From Teretinema sp964641135 (GTDB taxonomy: Bacteria > Spirochaetota > Spirochaetia > Treponematales > Treponemataceae), in NCBI GenBank assembly GCA_964641135.1, contig CAZXJV010000017.1, forward strand, positions 1 to 37,992: DNA of 37,992 nt, written 5' to 3'. The translations under genes and the position numbers were made by a program. The notes under the pieces were generated by a model, which saw only the letters and a list, made by a program, of their open reading frames with translations, made no database searches and was not told the origin of the DNA. How positions within the stretch are numbered: position 1 is the stretch's first letter; every line of letters begins with the position of its first letter. This document shows, piece after piece, positions 24,430 through 32,036 of the stretch.

Positions 24430-25309
24430 GTGCTATCTCGAACAGGGCCCGGGTTATGCGGTGTGTGGGCTGGGAACTGGAGTTGCTGTCCACAAGAAAT
24501 ACCCGGCCGTTTTTAACCGCCGGAAGATTCTTCCATGCCGGCCGGTTCATGATTTCTGCAACCGGATCATCCAGCCAGTTTACATTAGTAAGGATCACAT
24601 CCGGCGAACGCTGAATGATGGTTTCAGCACTGACGGCTATCCATCCGGTCTGGTCATCAAGAATATTTCGGGCCCCTGCAATCTCCAGCAATTCGTTCAG
24701 GTACACCCCTGTTCCGAAGCTGTAAATATAGGGGGCTGCAGCAATTTCAAAAACAACACTGCGCCGTTTTTCGGCAGGTATGGTTTCACTCAGGCTTGCA
24801 ATGGCTGCGATCTGGGTATCCATGTCGGCAATAAGAAGTTCGCCGGTCTCGGTGCGGTCTGTGAGTTCTGCCAAAAGGCGGATATCCGCACGGATGTCGG
24901 CTATAGTAGAGCTTGTTTCTGTATATACAACCCGTATTCCGCCTGCGGAAAGCGGTTCAAAGGGGTCCTGGCTGCTGCCCTGCCGGGACATCGTTGTTAC
25001 AATCAACAGATCCGGCTCAAGGGCGGCCAACGACTCAATATCGGGATTAAGCATGTCAAAACGCGGGGTTCCTGTTGGGGTTCCTGCCGGCAGCGGGGAC
25101 CAGTTATCCATTCCAACCAGGGAAGATCCCATTCCAAGGTCATCCAGAATGGCTGTAACCGCAGGTGACAGCGAAATTATTGCCATTCCGGAACTGTTAC
25201 TCCGGTTTTCACTGTCCCGGCGGCAGCTTGCCGGTACAAGAAGCAGAAAAAGGGCGCACAAGAGGCCCGCAGCAGTCAGCATGCTCTGTTTTGTTACTTG
25301 GGTACGCAT
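24404..25309 (-). CDS. periplasmic metal-chelate binding lipoprotein (BtuF/FecB family)
   Basis: 301 residues with a lipoprotein signal, lipobox VPASC (Cys29), so it is tethered in the periplasm. The mature protein has the two-lobed helical-backbone layout of cluster A-II binding proteins: ISLSPAVTAILDDLGMGSSLVGMD, here split as ISLSPAVTAILDDLG and VGMD, then EPDLLIVTTMS, and GARNILDDQ in the second lobe. It delivers an iron-siderophore, heme or cobalamin-like ligand to the permease encoded next. No cobalamin riboswitch fits upstream: only 61 bp separate it from the divergent phosphoesterase gene. TATAGT lies 6 nt before the ATG. Confidence 0.92.
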   Translation of the reverse strand: MRTQVTKQSMLTAAGLLCALFLLLVPASCRRDSENRSNSSGMAIISLSPAVTAILDDLGMGSSLVGMDNWSPLPAGTPTGTPRFDMLNPDIESLAALEPDLLIVTTMSRQGSSQDPFEPLSAGGIRVVYTETSSTIADIRADIRLLAELTDRTETGELLIADMDTQIAAIASLSETIPAEKRRSVVFEIAAAPYIYSFGTGVYLNELLEIAGARNILDDQTGWIAVSAETIIQRSPDVILTNVNWLDDPVAEIMNRPAWKNLPAVKNGRVFLVDSNSSSQPTHRITRALFEIAHAVYPELF

Positions 25310-25315
25310 ACACGC

Positions 25316-25321
25316 ACTATA
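25316..25321 (-). promoter_or_regulatory. putative leaderless -10 element of the ABC importer operon
   Basis: TATAGT on the minus strand, 6 nt before the ATG at 25309, with no ribosome binding site. No convincing -35 is seen at the proper distance. It is divergent from the promoter at 25333-25361. Confidence 0.45.
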
Positions 25322-25332
25322 AAATAATTACA

Positions 25333-25361
25333 TTGAAAAAGCTACGCACTTACTCTATACT
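25333..25361 (+). promoter_or_regulatory. near-leaderless promoter of the phosphoesterase operon
   Basis: TTGAAA (25333-25338), exactly 17 bp, then TATACT (25356-25361), with the ATG 9 nt further on at 25371. The expected transcript would have a leader of about 3 nt, too short for a ribosome binding site. Confidence 0.7.
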
Positions 25362-25370
25362 GATATATCA

Positions 25371-26084
25371 ATGAGATGCATCCTGGCCTCGGATCTACAC
25401 GCCAACCTTCCTGCTCTGGAAGCCTTTTTTGCCTACCTTGAAACTCACGGGCTGGCCGACGACCCCGTTTATTTTCTGGGCGATTATGTCAATCTGGGCG
25501 CCTTTCCCGAGGAAACCGTAGCTCTGTTGCGCTCGTTTGAAGGGGCTGCCTATCTGGCGGGCAATCATGACCGCTACATCATCAATGAACGGGCCCTTGA
25601 TCATAACCCTTATTTCGGAAGCCCCGAGGGCGTAATTCACTGCCGCTGGACCCGCGATCAGCTTTCCATGGAAAGCCGCCAGTGGCTTGCAGCGCTTCCG
25701 GTGCGTCATCAGTTTGACAGCGACGGCTATCATATAGACATGATTCACGGCCGCCACGATTCTGACGAAGAAACCCTGGATGCCGATGCCCTTGAAACAG
25801 CAAAACCAATTATCTATCTGTGCGGTCATACCCATGTGCCCCGTGTGCAAAAAACCGGAAAAGCCCGCATCTATAATCCCGGAAGCCTGGGTAAGCCCCT
25901 GGACAAGGATCCCCGGGGTTCGTTCGGAATTCTTGAAACCGGCCCTGATGGAGAACACTTTGAGGTTGTCCGGTTTGATTATGACATAGACCGCGCTGTA
26001 AAGGCTCTGGACGAACGACTTGTTCCCTGGCGGACCGGCATTATCAACAGCCTCAGGACTGCAGAGTATCTGGATGAAGAATGA
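25371..26084 (+). CDS. calcineurin-like metallophosphoesterase (YfcE/MJ0936-like)
   Basis: 237 residues with all metal-binding motifs of the family: SDLHAN (7-12), GDYVNLG, GNHDR, MIHGRHD and CGHTHVP. Such enzymes use two metal ions to cleave phosphodiesters or phosphomonoesters; the natural substrate is unknown. The start at 25371 is set by the promoter that ends 9 nt upstream. The stop overlaps the start of a second, unrelated phosphoesterase gene by 11 nt, so the two are made together. Confidence 0.9.
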   Translation: MRCILASDLHANLPALEAFFAYLETHGLADDPVYFLGDYVNLGAFPEETVALLRSFEGAAYLAGNHDRYIINERALDHNPYFGSPEGVIHCRWTRDQLSMESRQWLAALPVRHQFDSDGYHIDMIHGRHDSDEETLDADALETAKPIIYLCGHTHVPRVQKTGKARIYNPGSLGKPLDKDPRGSFGILETGPDGEHFEVVRFDYDIDRAVKALDERLVPWRTGIINSLRTAEYLDEE

Positions 26085-26868
26085 TACCGTTACCGTCTTT
26101 CTCGGCGGGGACGTATTCGGCGCTGCCGGAATGGCAGCTGCGACCGCTCTTCTTCCGTCCCTGATTGCTGAATATTCCATTGATTTTACAGTTATAAACG
26201 GCGAAAACGCTACCGCCGGAACCGGTATATCGCCACAGGACGCAGCCGCCCTGTTTGCCTGCGGTGTGGATGTAATTACCGGCGGCAATCACAGTTTTGA
26301 AAAGCGCGAGTTCATACCGCTTCTGGAAACCGACCCGCGTGTGCTCAGGCCGGCAAATTATCCGCATCCTTGCGGGCGAGGTGACTTTGAAATTGAAAAA
26401 AACGGGATACACTGGGCTGTCCTTAATCTGCAGGGCCGTGAGTTCATGCCCGCCCTTGACTGTCCCTTCCGGCTGGCCAGAGCCCGCATTGATGAATGGA
26501 ACGCGCAAGCCGAACCGCCTCTTGTTCTGGTCGATTTTCATGCCGAATCAAATGAAGAAAAAGAAGCTCTTGCCTTTTATCTTGACGGGGACATTTCAGT
26601 CCTTGCGGGTACTCACACTCACGTACAGACCGCGGACGAACGTGTTTTGCCCGCGGGTACCGCGTACCAGACCGACCTGGGAATGACAGGGCCGGTGCTG
26701 TCTGTTATCGGCGTTGACCCGGTGCTGGCTGTCAAACGCAATATCACACAGGTGCTGTACCGTATGGAGCCAGCGGCTGGTCAGGTGTGCCTTCGCGGGC
26801 TGGTGGTCAGCATCGATACAACGACCAGATGCGCCCTTTCTGTAGAACGCATCATGCGCAGGCTGTAA
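26074..26868 (+). CDS. YmdB-family metallophosphoesterase (TIGR00282-like)
   Basis: 264 residues. Motifs are those of the YmdB family, which in Bacillus hydrolyses 2',3'- or 3',5'-cyclic nucleotides: GGDVFGAAG, INGENATAGTGI, TGGNHSFEK, DFHAESNEEKEA, GTHTHVQTADE and a TDLGMTGP tail. The ATG at 26074 lies inside the end of the upstream phosphoesterase gene (11-nt overlap); an earlier frame start at 26020 lacks family homology. Two different phosphoesterases in one unit suggest a shared nucleotide or RNA-turnover role, which is inference. Confidence 0.92.
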   Translation: MKNDTVTVFLGGDVFGAAGMAAATALLPSLIAEYSIDFTVINGENATAGTGISPQDAAALFACGVDVITGGNHSFEKREFIPLLETDPRVLRPANYPHPCGRGDFEIEKNGIHWAVLNLQGREFMPALDCPFRLARARIDEWNAQAEPPLVLVDFHAESNEEKEALAFYLDGDISVLAGTHTHVQTADERVLPAGTAYQTDLGMTGPVLSVIGVDPVLAVKRNITQVLYRMEPAAGQVCLRGLVVSIDTTTRCALSVERIMRRL

Positions 26869-26873
26869 AGGAC

Positions 26874-26913
26874 TGAGCCAATTTCAAAAGCAACCGACTT
26901 TTGAAATTAGCTC
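26874..26913. repeat. dispersed palindromic repeat, family II (best copy)
   Basis: An inverted repeat with 16-bp arms (26875-26890 and 26898-26913, one mismatch) and a 7-nt loop, starting just after the YmdB stop. It is related to the copies at 9321 and 37918. No T-run follows. Confidence 0.85.
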
Positions 26914-26964
26914 GAATCATTGCATTTTCCGGTAAAGGAAATTATCTTTAACTTTAGGGAAGCT

Positions 26965-26984
26965 CAAAAAACTGAGGTTTTTTG
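26965..26984. promoter_or_regulatory. inverted repeat before the toxin-antitoxin operon, possible autoregulatory operator
   Basis: CAAAAAAC, a 4-nt loop and GTTTTTTG form a perfect 8-bp inverted repeat 27 bp before the antitoxin start. A weak promoter (TTGCAT at 26930, 17 bp, TATCTT) precedes it. AbrB-like antitoxins often bind such sites to repress themselves. Confidence 0.4.
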
Positions 26985-27010
26985 CGGCCCCATTAGAAGG
27001 AGGAATTATC

Positions 27011-27229
27011 ATGTCACCAAGTATTGCCACAATGACTTCGAGCGGACAGGTAACTATTCCTCAAGCAGTCAGAGAAACCCTCGGCCTGGAACAAGGTGAT
27101 CCTGTGCTTTTTGAAGAAAGAGACGGATTGATAGTTGTCTGTAAATACTCATATTCTGAACCTCTGTGGGATGCCTCTGTCTGCAGCACCCTGACTGAAT
27201 GGGAAGATAGCCTGGATGATGATTTATAA
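27011..27229 (+). CDS. MazE/AbrB-type antitoxin
   Basis: 72 residues. The N-terminal SpoVT/AbrB swapped-hairpin domain is plain: MTSSGQVTIPQAVRETLGLEQGDPVLFEERDG, here split as SSGQVTIPQAVRETLGLE and GDPVLFEERDG. It binds DNA as a dimer. The acidic C-terminus (TEWEDSLDDDL) is what such antitoxins use to cap the toxin. AAGGAGG stands 7-8 nt before the ATG. The stop overlaps the toxin start by 14 nt, the usual layout for this kind of pair. It lies just beyond a family II palindrome. Confidence 0.9.
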   Translation: MSPSIATMTSSGQVTIPQAVRETLGLEQGDPVLFEERDGLIVVCKYSYSEPLWDASVCSTLTEWEDSLDDDL

Positions 27230-27563
27230 TCCCGGTGATATTGTAGAAGTTCCATTTCCATTTATAGATTCTTCCGAAAGAAAAGTACGGCCGGCATTGG
27301 TTCTTTCCGAGCCGGAATTTGTTCGTTCAACTGGCGCCTGTGTATTGATGATGATAACATCAGCTACAAGGAGCCGTTGGGAAAGCGATGTAGTGATCAA
27401 TGATTGGGCCTCGGCCGGATTACATAAACCATCAATTCTTCGCTGGAAGCTCTTTACGCTTGAAAACTCGATGATTCTGGCTCGCAGGGGCACCCTTTGT
27501 AAAGATGACTTTAACAGCCTGAAACACTCCTTTAAAAGTGTCCTGGGTAGTTTCTGCTCCTGA
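27216..27563 (+). CDS. MazF/PemK-type endoribonuclease toxin
   Basis: 115 residues of the PemK/MazF barrel family: GDIVEVPFPFIDSSERKVRPALVLS at the start (split: GDIVEVPFPFID and RKVRPALVLS), then MMITSATRS and a KLFTLENSMILARRGTL strand. The family cleaves mRNA at short sites unless bound by the antitoxin. The ATG at 27216 or the adjacent one at 27219 may be used. It follows its antitoxin with a 14-nt overlap. The conserved Arg in the KVRPALVL loop and the Ser/Thr in ITSATRS are kept, so the toxin looks active. Confidence 0.88.
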   Translation: MMIYNPGDIVEVPFPFIDSSERKVRPALVLSEPEFVRSTGACVLMMITSATRSRWESDVVINDWASAGLHKPSILRWKLFTLENSMILARRGTLCKDDFNSLKHSFKSVLGSFCS

Positions 27564-27581
27564 TTCGAATCGGAAATCTAT

Positions 27582-27602
27582 GCAAGGCAATCAAGCTTTC
27601 TC
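27582..27602. repeat. possible remnant of palindromic repeat family I
   Basis: Between the convergent toxin and GerMN genes, GCAAGGCAAT followed by AAGCTTTCTC resembles the core of the element at 13024 (AAAGGCAAT, GAGCCTTTGTC). Eight central bases are identical and the flanks have decayed. Confidence 0.35.
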
Positions 27603-28448
27603 TTAAAATTTATCCCGGGTAAGGGGTGTGCCGATCCAGACGCCTTCTGCGCCCAGGTATTCGCGGCGCTGGCCTTCGATCAGAAATTGCACCGAGTTTA
27701 CTGTCGGGAAGGCGGTGGCGGTAAAGACGACCTGGGCAAGCTGGGCCAGGTAGCCTTCGATGCCGTATTGATTGAACTGGAATTCTTCGCTCAGGTTTAT
27801 CGATGCGACACCATCCTTGACGCTGACCGACAACAGCCGGGTTCCCGGTGCTATCAAACTGCGGAGCCCCTTTGACGATTCCTCGCGGACAGGCCCTGCA
27901 AGCAGTGCCTGCAGGGTTTCGGTAAGGGGTGAGGCTGTAGCCGGAACATCGCGGGTAATTTCGCGTCTGAGAACACGCCCGTCGGCATCGATGCTGACAA
28001 AAAACAGGGTTGCCTTGCGGGTCTGGACGGGCTGCTGGACTGCAGGTGTTGCAGCCGGCTGTGCCGGGGCAGGCTGGCTTTGTGCAGGCTGGGTTGCCGG
28101 ACTCTGCTGTGCAGGTGTTGTTTGAGCCGGTGTTGTCCGGGCAGGCTGGCTTGCAGGCTCTGTCTGCTTGACTGGAGGCGGCTGTACCGGCTGCGTCTGC
28201 GTGCCTTGTGTTTGTTCGGCGGCAGGCGGCGGGTCAGTGCGCGGTACCGGCGTGGTGCCGGTCAGTGCCGGGTCGGCTATCTCGACGGCTGTTCGCCCGG
28301 AAAAACGTTCCATAAGCCCTGTTTTTTCTACAACAGAGGCAATATTCTGCTTGTTCATGAAGAACAGCACAAAAATGAGCAATATAAAGGCTATCCAGAA
28401 CAGACACCCGATAGAAGCCTGTTTTTTTCGGTTCTTTTTTACAGCCAT
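27603..28448 (-). CDS. membrane-anchored GerMN-domain protein
   Basis: 281 residues. A basic N-terminus (MAVKKNRKK) is followed by one membrane helix (about 12-31), a Pro/Gln/Thr/Ala-rich linker of about 85 residues, then a GerMN domain near 145-275 (ATLFFVSIDADGRVLRREI, GVASINLSEEF, LAQLAQVVFTATAFPTVNSVQFLIEG, the last split here at FPT). GerMN domains occur in spore germination proteins and, in non-spore-formers, in envelope lipoproteins; a wall- or envelope-binding role is likely. The ATG at 28448 is chosen because a promoter places the transcript start on it; a frame to 28484 would overlap the divergent ptsI promoter. Confidence 0.82.
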   Translation of the reverse strand: MAVKKNRKKQASIGCLFWIAFILLIFVLFFMNKQNIASVVEKTGLMERFSGRTAVEIADPALTGTTPVPRTDPPPAAEQTQGTQTQPVQPPPVKQTEPASQPARTTPAQTTPAQQSPATQPAQSQPAPAQPAATPAVQQPVQTRKATLFFVSIDADGRVLRREITRDVPATASPLTETLQALLAGPVREESSKGLRSLIAPGTRLLSVSVKDGVASINLSEEFQFNQYGIEGYLAQLAQVVFTATAFPTVNSVQFLIEGQRREYLGAEGVWIGTPLTRDKF

Positions 28449-28454
28449 GTGCCC

Positions 28455-28484
28455 ATGATACGCCGACTGGCGCCCGCTTGGCAA
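28455..28484 (-). promoter_or_regulatory. leaderless promoter of the GerMN gene
   Basis: TTGCCA (28479-28484), an 18-bp spacer and TATCAT (28455-28460), then 6 nt to the ATG at 28448. The -35 hexamer is the same as in the hnd promoter. It is divergent from the ptsI promoter. Confidence 0.6.
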
Positions 28485-28492
28485 GGCGCTTC

Positions 28493-28521
28493 TTGCGGGC
28501 TGGCCCGAATTCCGCTATAGT
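28493..28521 (+). promoter_or_regulatory. leaderless promoter of ptsI
   Basis: TTGCGG (28493-28498), exactly 17 bp, TATAGT (28516-28521), then 7 nt to the GTG start at 28529. The sequence after the -10 (TGAAC) is shared with the HAD and CBS-HATPase starts. Confidence 0.65.
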
Positions 28522-28528
28522 TGAACAT

Positions 28529-30256
28529 GTGAAAAAGCTCGAAGGCCTTTCGGCTTCTCCCGGAATAGTAGTCGGCCCGGTATACTTCCTTCCCGAGGAG
28601 GAAACTCTGGTCGTGCCCCGGCACGAAGTGGCAGAAAGCGAGCTTGATGAACAATGGGAACGTTTTACTGCAGCCCTGGAGCGCTCCCGTCACGAGTTAA
28701 CCCTGTTGCGGGATGACCAGAACAGGGAACATACCGATATCCTTGATGCCCACCTGATGATGCTTTCCGATCCCGAGTTCATCCCCCAGATAGAAAAGCA
28801 TCTGCGTTCCCGTCATATCAATATTGAAGCAGCCCTGAAAGACAAGGTTGACGAGGCTGTTTCGATCCTGCGTTCCACCGGCGATGACTACCTGGCCGAA
28901 CGGGCAGTAGATATCGAAGATGCCTTCGGCCGGGTGCTTGGTCATCTGTTGGGCTCTGCAACAGCGGGCCGCTTTGTGCCCCCCGGAACCATCCTTGTCG
29001 CACGGAACATGAAGCCATCCCAGGCAATGACCCTCAAGGATTCCGGCATCCTGGGTATTGTTATGGAGGAAGGCGGGGCGACCAGTCATGTTGCTATATT
29101 GGCGCGTACCTGGCAGCTGCCGGCGGTAATGGGCGTACGGGGCATATTTGATGACCTTGACGAGGACAGTCAGATAATTCTGGACGCAGAAGCCGGCCAT
29201 GTTATCTGTGATCCGCCCTTTGACCTTTTACAGGCCTACAGAACCCGGACCATGGATGATCAGGTGCGCCGGACCGAGCGTGAAAACGAGCGCAGGTTTT
29301 TCCGGAAAGCCCGGTGCATGACGCGTGACAAGATTGCGGTTACCGTACGTGCGAACATCGCATTGCCTGAAGAAGCAAAGCCTGCCCGCGAGGAAGGTGC
29401 CGAAGGCATAGGTCTGTTTCGGTCCGAATTTCTTTTTTTGGGTGCAGATTCCGAGCCTGACGAAGAAGCCCAGTACACCGCCTACCGGACCGCAGCCCAG
29501 GCGATGAACGGCGAGCCGGTTATTATCCGCACCCTGGATGCCGGCGGCGACAAGATGCTTGCCGATCAGGTTTCGCTGGCCGAGTTGAACCCCCTTTTGG
29601 GCTGGCGGGCGGTACGGTATTGTCTTGACCGGCGTGAATTGTTCCAGACCCAGCTTCGCGCCCTGGTGCGTGCCTCGGCCCACGGCGATGTACGCATCAT
29701 GTTTCCGATGATCTCCGGCCCCGAAGAGCTGGAAGAGGCCCTGAACGCCCTTGAGGAAGCAAAAGCGGAGTGTGCCCGTCAGGGCCGGCCCTTTAACCGC
29801 AAGCTGAAAGCAGGGGCAATGATCGAGATTCCCTCTGCCGCGGTATGTGCCGACCTGCTTGCCCGCAAGGTTGATTTTTTGTCCATCGGCACCAATGACC
29901 TTATTCAGTACAGTCTGGCCGTAGACCGTGAAAACTCCCGTGTGGCGCATCTGTACGAGCCGTATCACCCGGCAGTGCTGCGCCTGATACGTCAGACCAT
30001 CGAGGCGGGAATCCGCTACCGCGTTGAGGTTTCCATCTGTGGAGAGATGGGGGGAGATCCCGCAGCCGTGGTTCTCCTTCTGGGTATGGGCCTTCGTTCG
30101 TTCAGCATGGCCCCCTCCCTTATCGCCCCGGTCAAAAAAATGGTATTATCCGTGACTATGGCCGAGGCCGCCGAACTGGCCGACCATGCCCTGAGCCTGG
30201 GCTCCGCCCGGGAAATTCGCAAACTTATCGAGGAAAAACTGAAAGCCTATGCATGA
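28529..30256 (+). CDS. ptsI: phosphoenolpyruvate-protein phosphotransferase (PTS enzyme I)
   Basis: 575 residues, full length. It takes phosphate from phosphoenolpyruvate and passes it to HPr. The phosphohistidine domain has GGATSHVAI (His187); the PEP-binding barrel has GIGLFRSEFLF, IIRTLDAGGDK, RIMFPMIS, IEIPSAA, FLSIGTNDLIQY and the active-site Cys in SICGEMGG. The start is GTG at 28529, where the family homology begins (KKLEGLSASPGIVVGPV); an upstream TTG at 28478 would give a tail that includes the promoter. No ptsH, EII or HPr kinase gene is in the window, so its partners lie elsewhere. The stop overlaps the der start by 8 nt. Confidence 0.95.
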   Translation: MKKLEGLSASPGIVVGPVYFLPEEETLVVPRHEVAESELDEQWERFTAALERSRHELTLLRDDQNREHTDILDAHLMMLSDPEFIPQIEKHLRSRHINIEAALKDKVDEAVSILRSTGDDYLAERAVDIEDAFGRVLGHLLGSATAGRFVPPGTILVARNMKPSQAMTLKDSGILGIVMEEGGATSHVAILARTWQLPAVMGVRGIFDDLDEDSQIILDAEAGHVICDPPFDLLQAYRTRTMDDQVRRTERENERRFFRKARCMTRDKIAVTVRANIALPEEAKPAREEGAEGIGLFRSEFLFLGADSEPDEEAQYTAYRTAAQAMNGEPVIIRTLDAGGDKMLADQVSLAELNPLLGWRAVRYCLDRRELFQTQLRALVRASAHGDVRIMFPMISGPEELEEALNALEEAKAECARQGRPFNRKLKAGAMIEIPSAAVCADLLARKVDFLSIGTNDLIQYSLAVDRENSRVAHLYEPYHPAVLRLIRQTIEAGIRYRVEVSICGEMGGDPAAVVLLLGMGLRSFSMAPSLIAPVKKMVLSVTMAEAAELADHALSLGSAREIRKLIEEKLKAYA

Positions 30257-31682
30257 TATCGAGCTTCCCTCCGGCTCCGCCGCTGATTCCGCATCCGGCG
30301 GGCCTGCCTTTGACGAGGACAAGGCCTGGCGCAACCTTCCGCAGGTAGTGATTGTCGGCCGGCCCAATGTGGGTAAATCTACCCTTTTTAACCGCTTTTT
30401 GCGCAAACGGCGGGCTATAACCGACCCGACTCCCGGCGTAACCCGCGACCCGATAGATGGCACCGCCTTTATAAACGGCTATCCAGTCCGGCTTACTGAC
30501 ACCGGCGGTTTCAAGCTGGACCGCAAACCGGGAACCGCCGACGCTGTGATGGACGAACTGGTTGTCGCCAAGACCCTTTCCACGTTGAAGCAGGCCGATC
30601 TGATCATTCTTATGCTGGAAGCCGGGGAGCCGACCGGCGAAGATGAAGAATTCGTTGAGCTGCTGCGCCCGTGGCGCGACAAGCTCCTGGTTGCTGTAAA
30701 CAAGACCGAGGGCGGCCGTCGCGAGGCCGAGGCCTGGAATTATCTTTCCTGGGGTTTTGACGATCTGGTCTGTATAAGCGCCGAACACGGCGACAATATC
30801 AACGATCTTGCCGACCGCATCGTTTCGCGGCTTGATTTTTCCCGTGTTGAAGAGGATACCGGTCCCCGAGAAATCCGTATTGCCATTGTGGGCAAGCCCA
30901 ATACCGGCAAGTCTACGCTGGCAAACCGGCTTACCGGCAGTGACCGTTCGATTGTTTCGGATATTGCCGGTACCACCCGGGATGTAGTTGAGGGTTCTTT
31001 TACCTGGAAGGGGCGGCCGTTCCGGATACTGGATACTGCGGGAATACGCCGCAAAAGCCGCGTTAAAGAGGACATTGAATATTACTCTGTAAACCGCGCC
31101 ATCAAGACCCTGAACGAGGCTGATCTGGTCTTTCATATGATCGATGCCCGAGAGGGTCTTGCCGATCAGGATAAAAAGATCATCGCCCATGCCTCAAGCC
31201 GCGGCCTGGGTGTGATTTTTGTATTGAATAAATGGGATCAGATGAGCGAAGACCCCAAAACTTTCAAGGATGCCGAGCGAAACCTCAAGGTAATGTTCGG
31301 CCAGATGGAGTATGCGCCGGTTCTGCCTCTTTCTGCACTTGAGGGAACCGGAATCAGCACCCTTCTTTCAATGGCAGTCAAGATCTTCGACCAGCTGTCG
31401 ATGCGCATTGAAACCTCGGCTCTTAACCTGGCTCTTGCTGACTGGGTTGCTGCCTCTCCGCCACCCCAGTCCCGGACCAATAAATTCAAGATACGGTATA
31501 TAGTACAAACCGGCGCGAATCCGGTCAGTTTCATGGTTTTTGCCTCACGGCCCGAAGCGGTAACAGACTCATATCTTGCCTATATCCGAAACCGCATACG
31601 CAAAGATCTCGGCTTTACCCATATTCCGGTAGTATTGGAAGTCAAGGGCAGCCGGCGCAAGTGGGAGCAGCGGGAGGGCTGA
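30249..31682 (+). CDS. der: ribosome assembly GTPase Der (EngA)
   Basis: 477 residues with the tandem G domains unique to Der and a C-terminal KH-like domain. First GTPase: GRPNVGKSTLFNRF, TPGVTRD, DTGG, NKTE. Second: GKPNTGKSTLANRL, IAGTTRD, DTAG, NKWD. It acts in maturation of the 50S ribosomal subunit. The N-terminus is about 30 residues longer than in E. coli and acidic. The ATG overlaps the ptsI stop by 8 nt, and a MerR-like gene follows after 3 nt. Confidence 0.96.
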   Translation: MHDIELPSGSAADSASGGPAFDEDKAWRNLPQVVIVGRPNVGKSTLFNRFLRKRRAITDPTPGVTRDPIDGTAFINGYPVRLTDTGGFKLDRKPGTADAVMDELVVAKTLSTLKQADLIILMLEAGEPTGEDEEFVELLRPWRDKLLVAVNKTEGGRREAEAWNYLSWGFDDLVCISAEHGDNINDLADRIVSRLDFSRVEEDTGPREIRIAIVGKPNTGKSTLANRLTGSDRSIVSDIAGTTRDVVEGSFTWKGRPFRILDTAGIRRKSRVKEDIEYYSVNRAIKTLNEADLVFHMIDAREGLADQDKKIIAHASSRGLGVIFVLNKWDQMSEDPKTFKDAERNLKVMFGQMEYAPVLPLSALEGTGISTLLSMAVKIFDQLSMRIETSALNLALADWVAASPPPQSRTNKFKIRYIVQTGANPVSFMVFASRPEAVTDSYLAYIRNRIRKDLGFTHIPVVLEVKGSRRKWEQREG

Positions 31683-31685
31683 GCG

Positions 31686-32036
31686 GTGGCAGAATTCTCC
31701 ATCGGCGAGGTAGAACGGCTCACCGGGCTAAAAGCTCATGTCCTGCGTTACTGGGAAGAAGCGGTTCCCTTCATCCGCCCCCGCAAGGATGATACGGGCC
31801 GCAGGTATTATTCTTCCCGCGATGTGGAATTGATACAGCGATTGCGTTTTTTGGTGTATGAGAAAAAATATACCCTTGAGGGTGCCGGCGAGCGCATGCT
31901 TGCCGAGCTGACGAACAGCCGGTATCAGCAGATCAAGCCGTCGCTTGACGCGGCTCGTGCCGATTTGATGAGTGTCTATACCCTGGTGCGTTCGCGCGCC
32001 GCTGATGTTGATGACAAGGAAACCCGCAATGAATAA
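31686..32036 (+). CDS. MerR-family transcriptional regulator
   Basis: 116 residues. The N-terminal winged helix-turn-helix is clear: FSIGEVERLTGLKAHVLRYWEE (split: FSIGEVERLTG, HVLRYWEE), then RRYYSSRDVELIQRLRFLVYEKKYTLEGA. The C-terminal part is a short helix, with no cysteine pattern for metals and no drug-binding domain, so the effector is unknown. It uses a GTG start at 31686 with GGGAGGG before it, 3 nt after der. Its last bases overlap the Rsm22-like gene by 8 nt. Confidence 0.88.
   Translation: MAEFSIGEVERLTGLKAHVLRYWEEAVPFIRPRKDDTGRRYYSSRDVELIQRLRFLVYEKKYTLEGAGERMLAELTNSRYQQIKPSLDAARADLMSVYTLVRSRAADVDDKETRNE

Noticed and set aside
25310..25370. Cobalamin riboswitch before the ABC importer
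   Set aside because: Only 61 bp separate the divergent genes and no B12-box was seen.
25395..26288. Minus-strand frame of 297 codons opposite the phosphoesterases
   Set aside because: Composition and lack of motifs mark it as a shadow of two coupled genes.
30225..31190. Minus-strand frame of 321 codons opposite der
   Set aside because: It lies fully over an intact Der GTPase and shows no protein motif.
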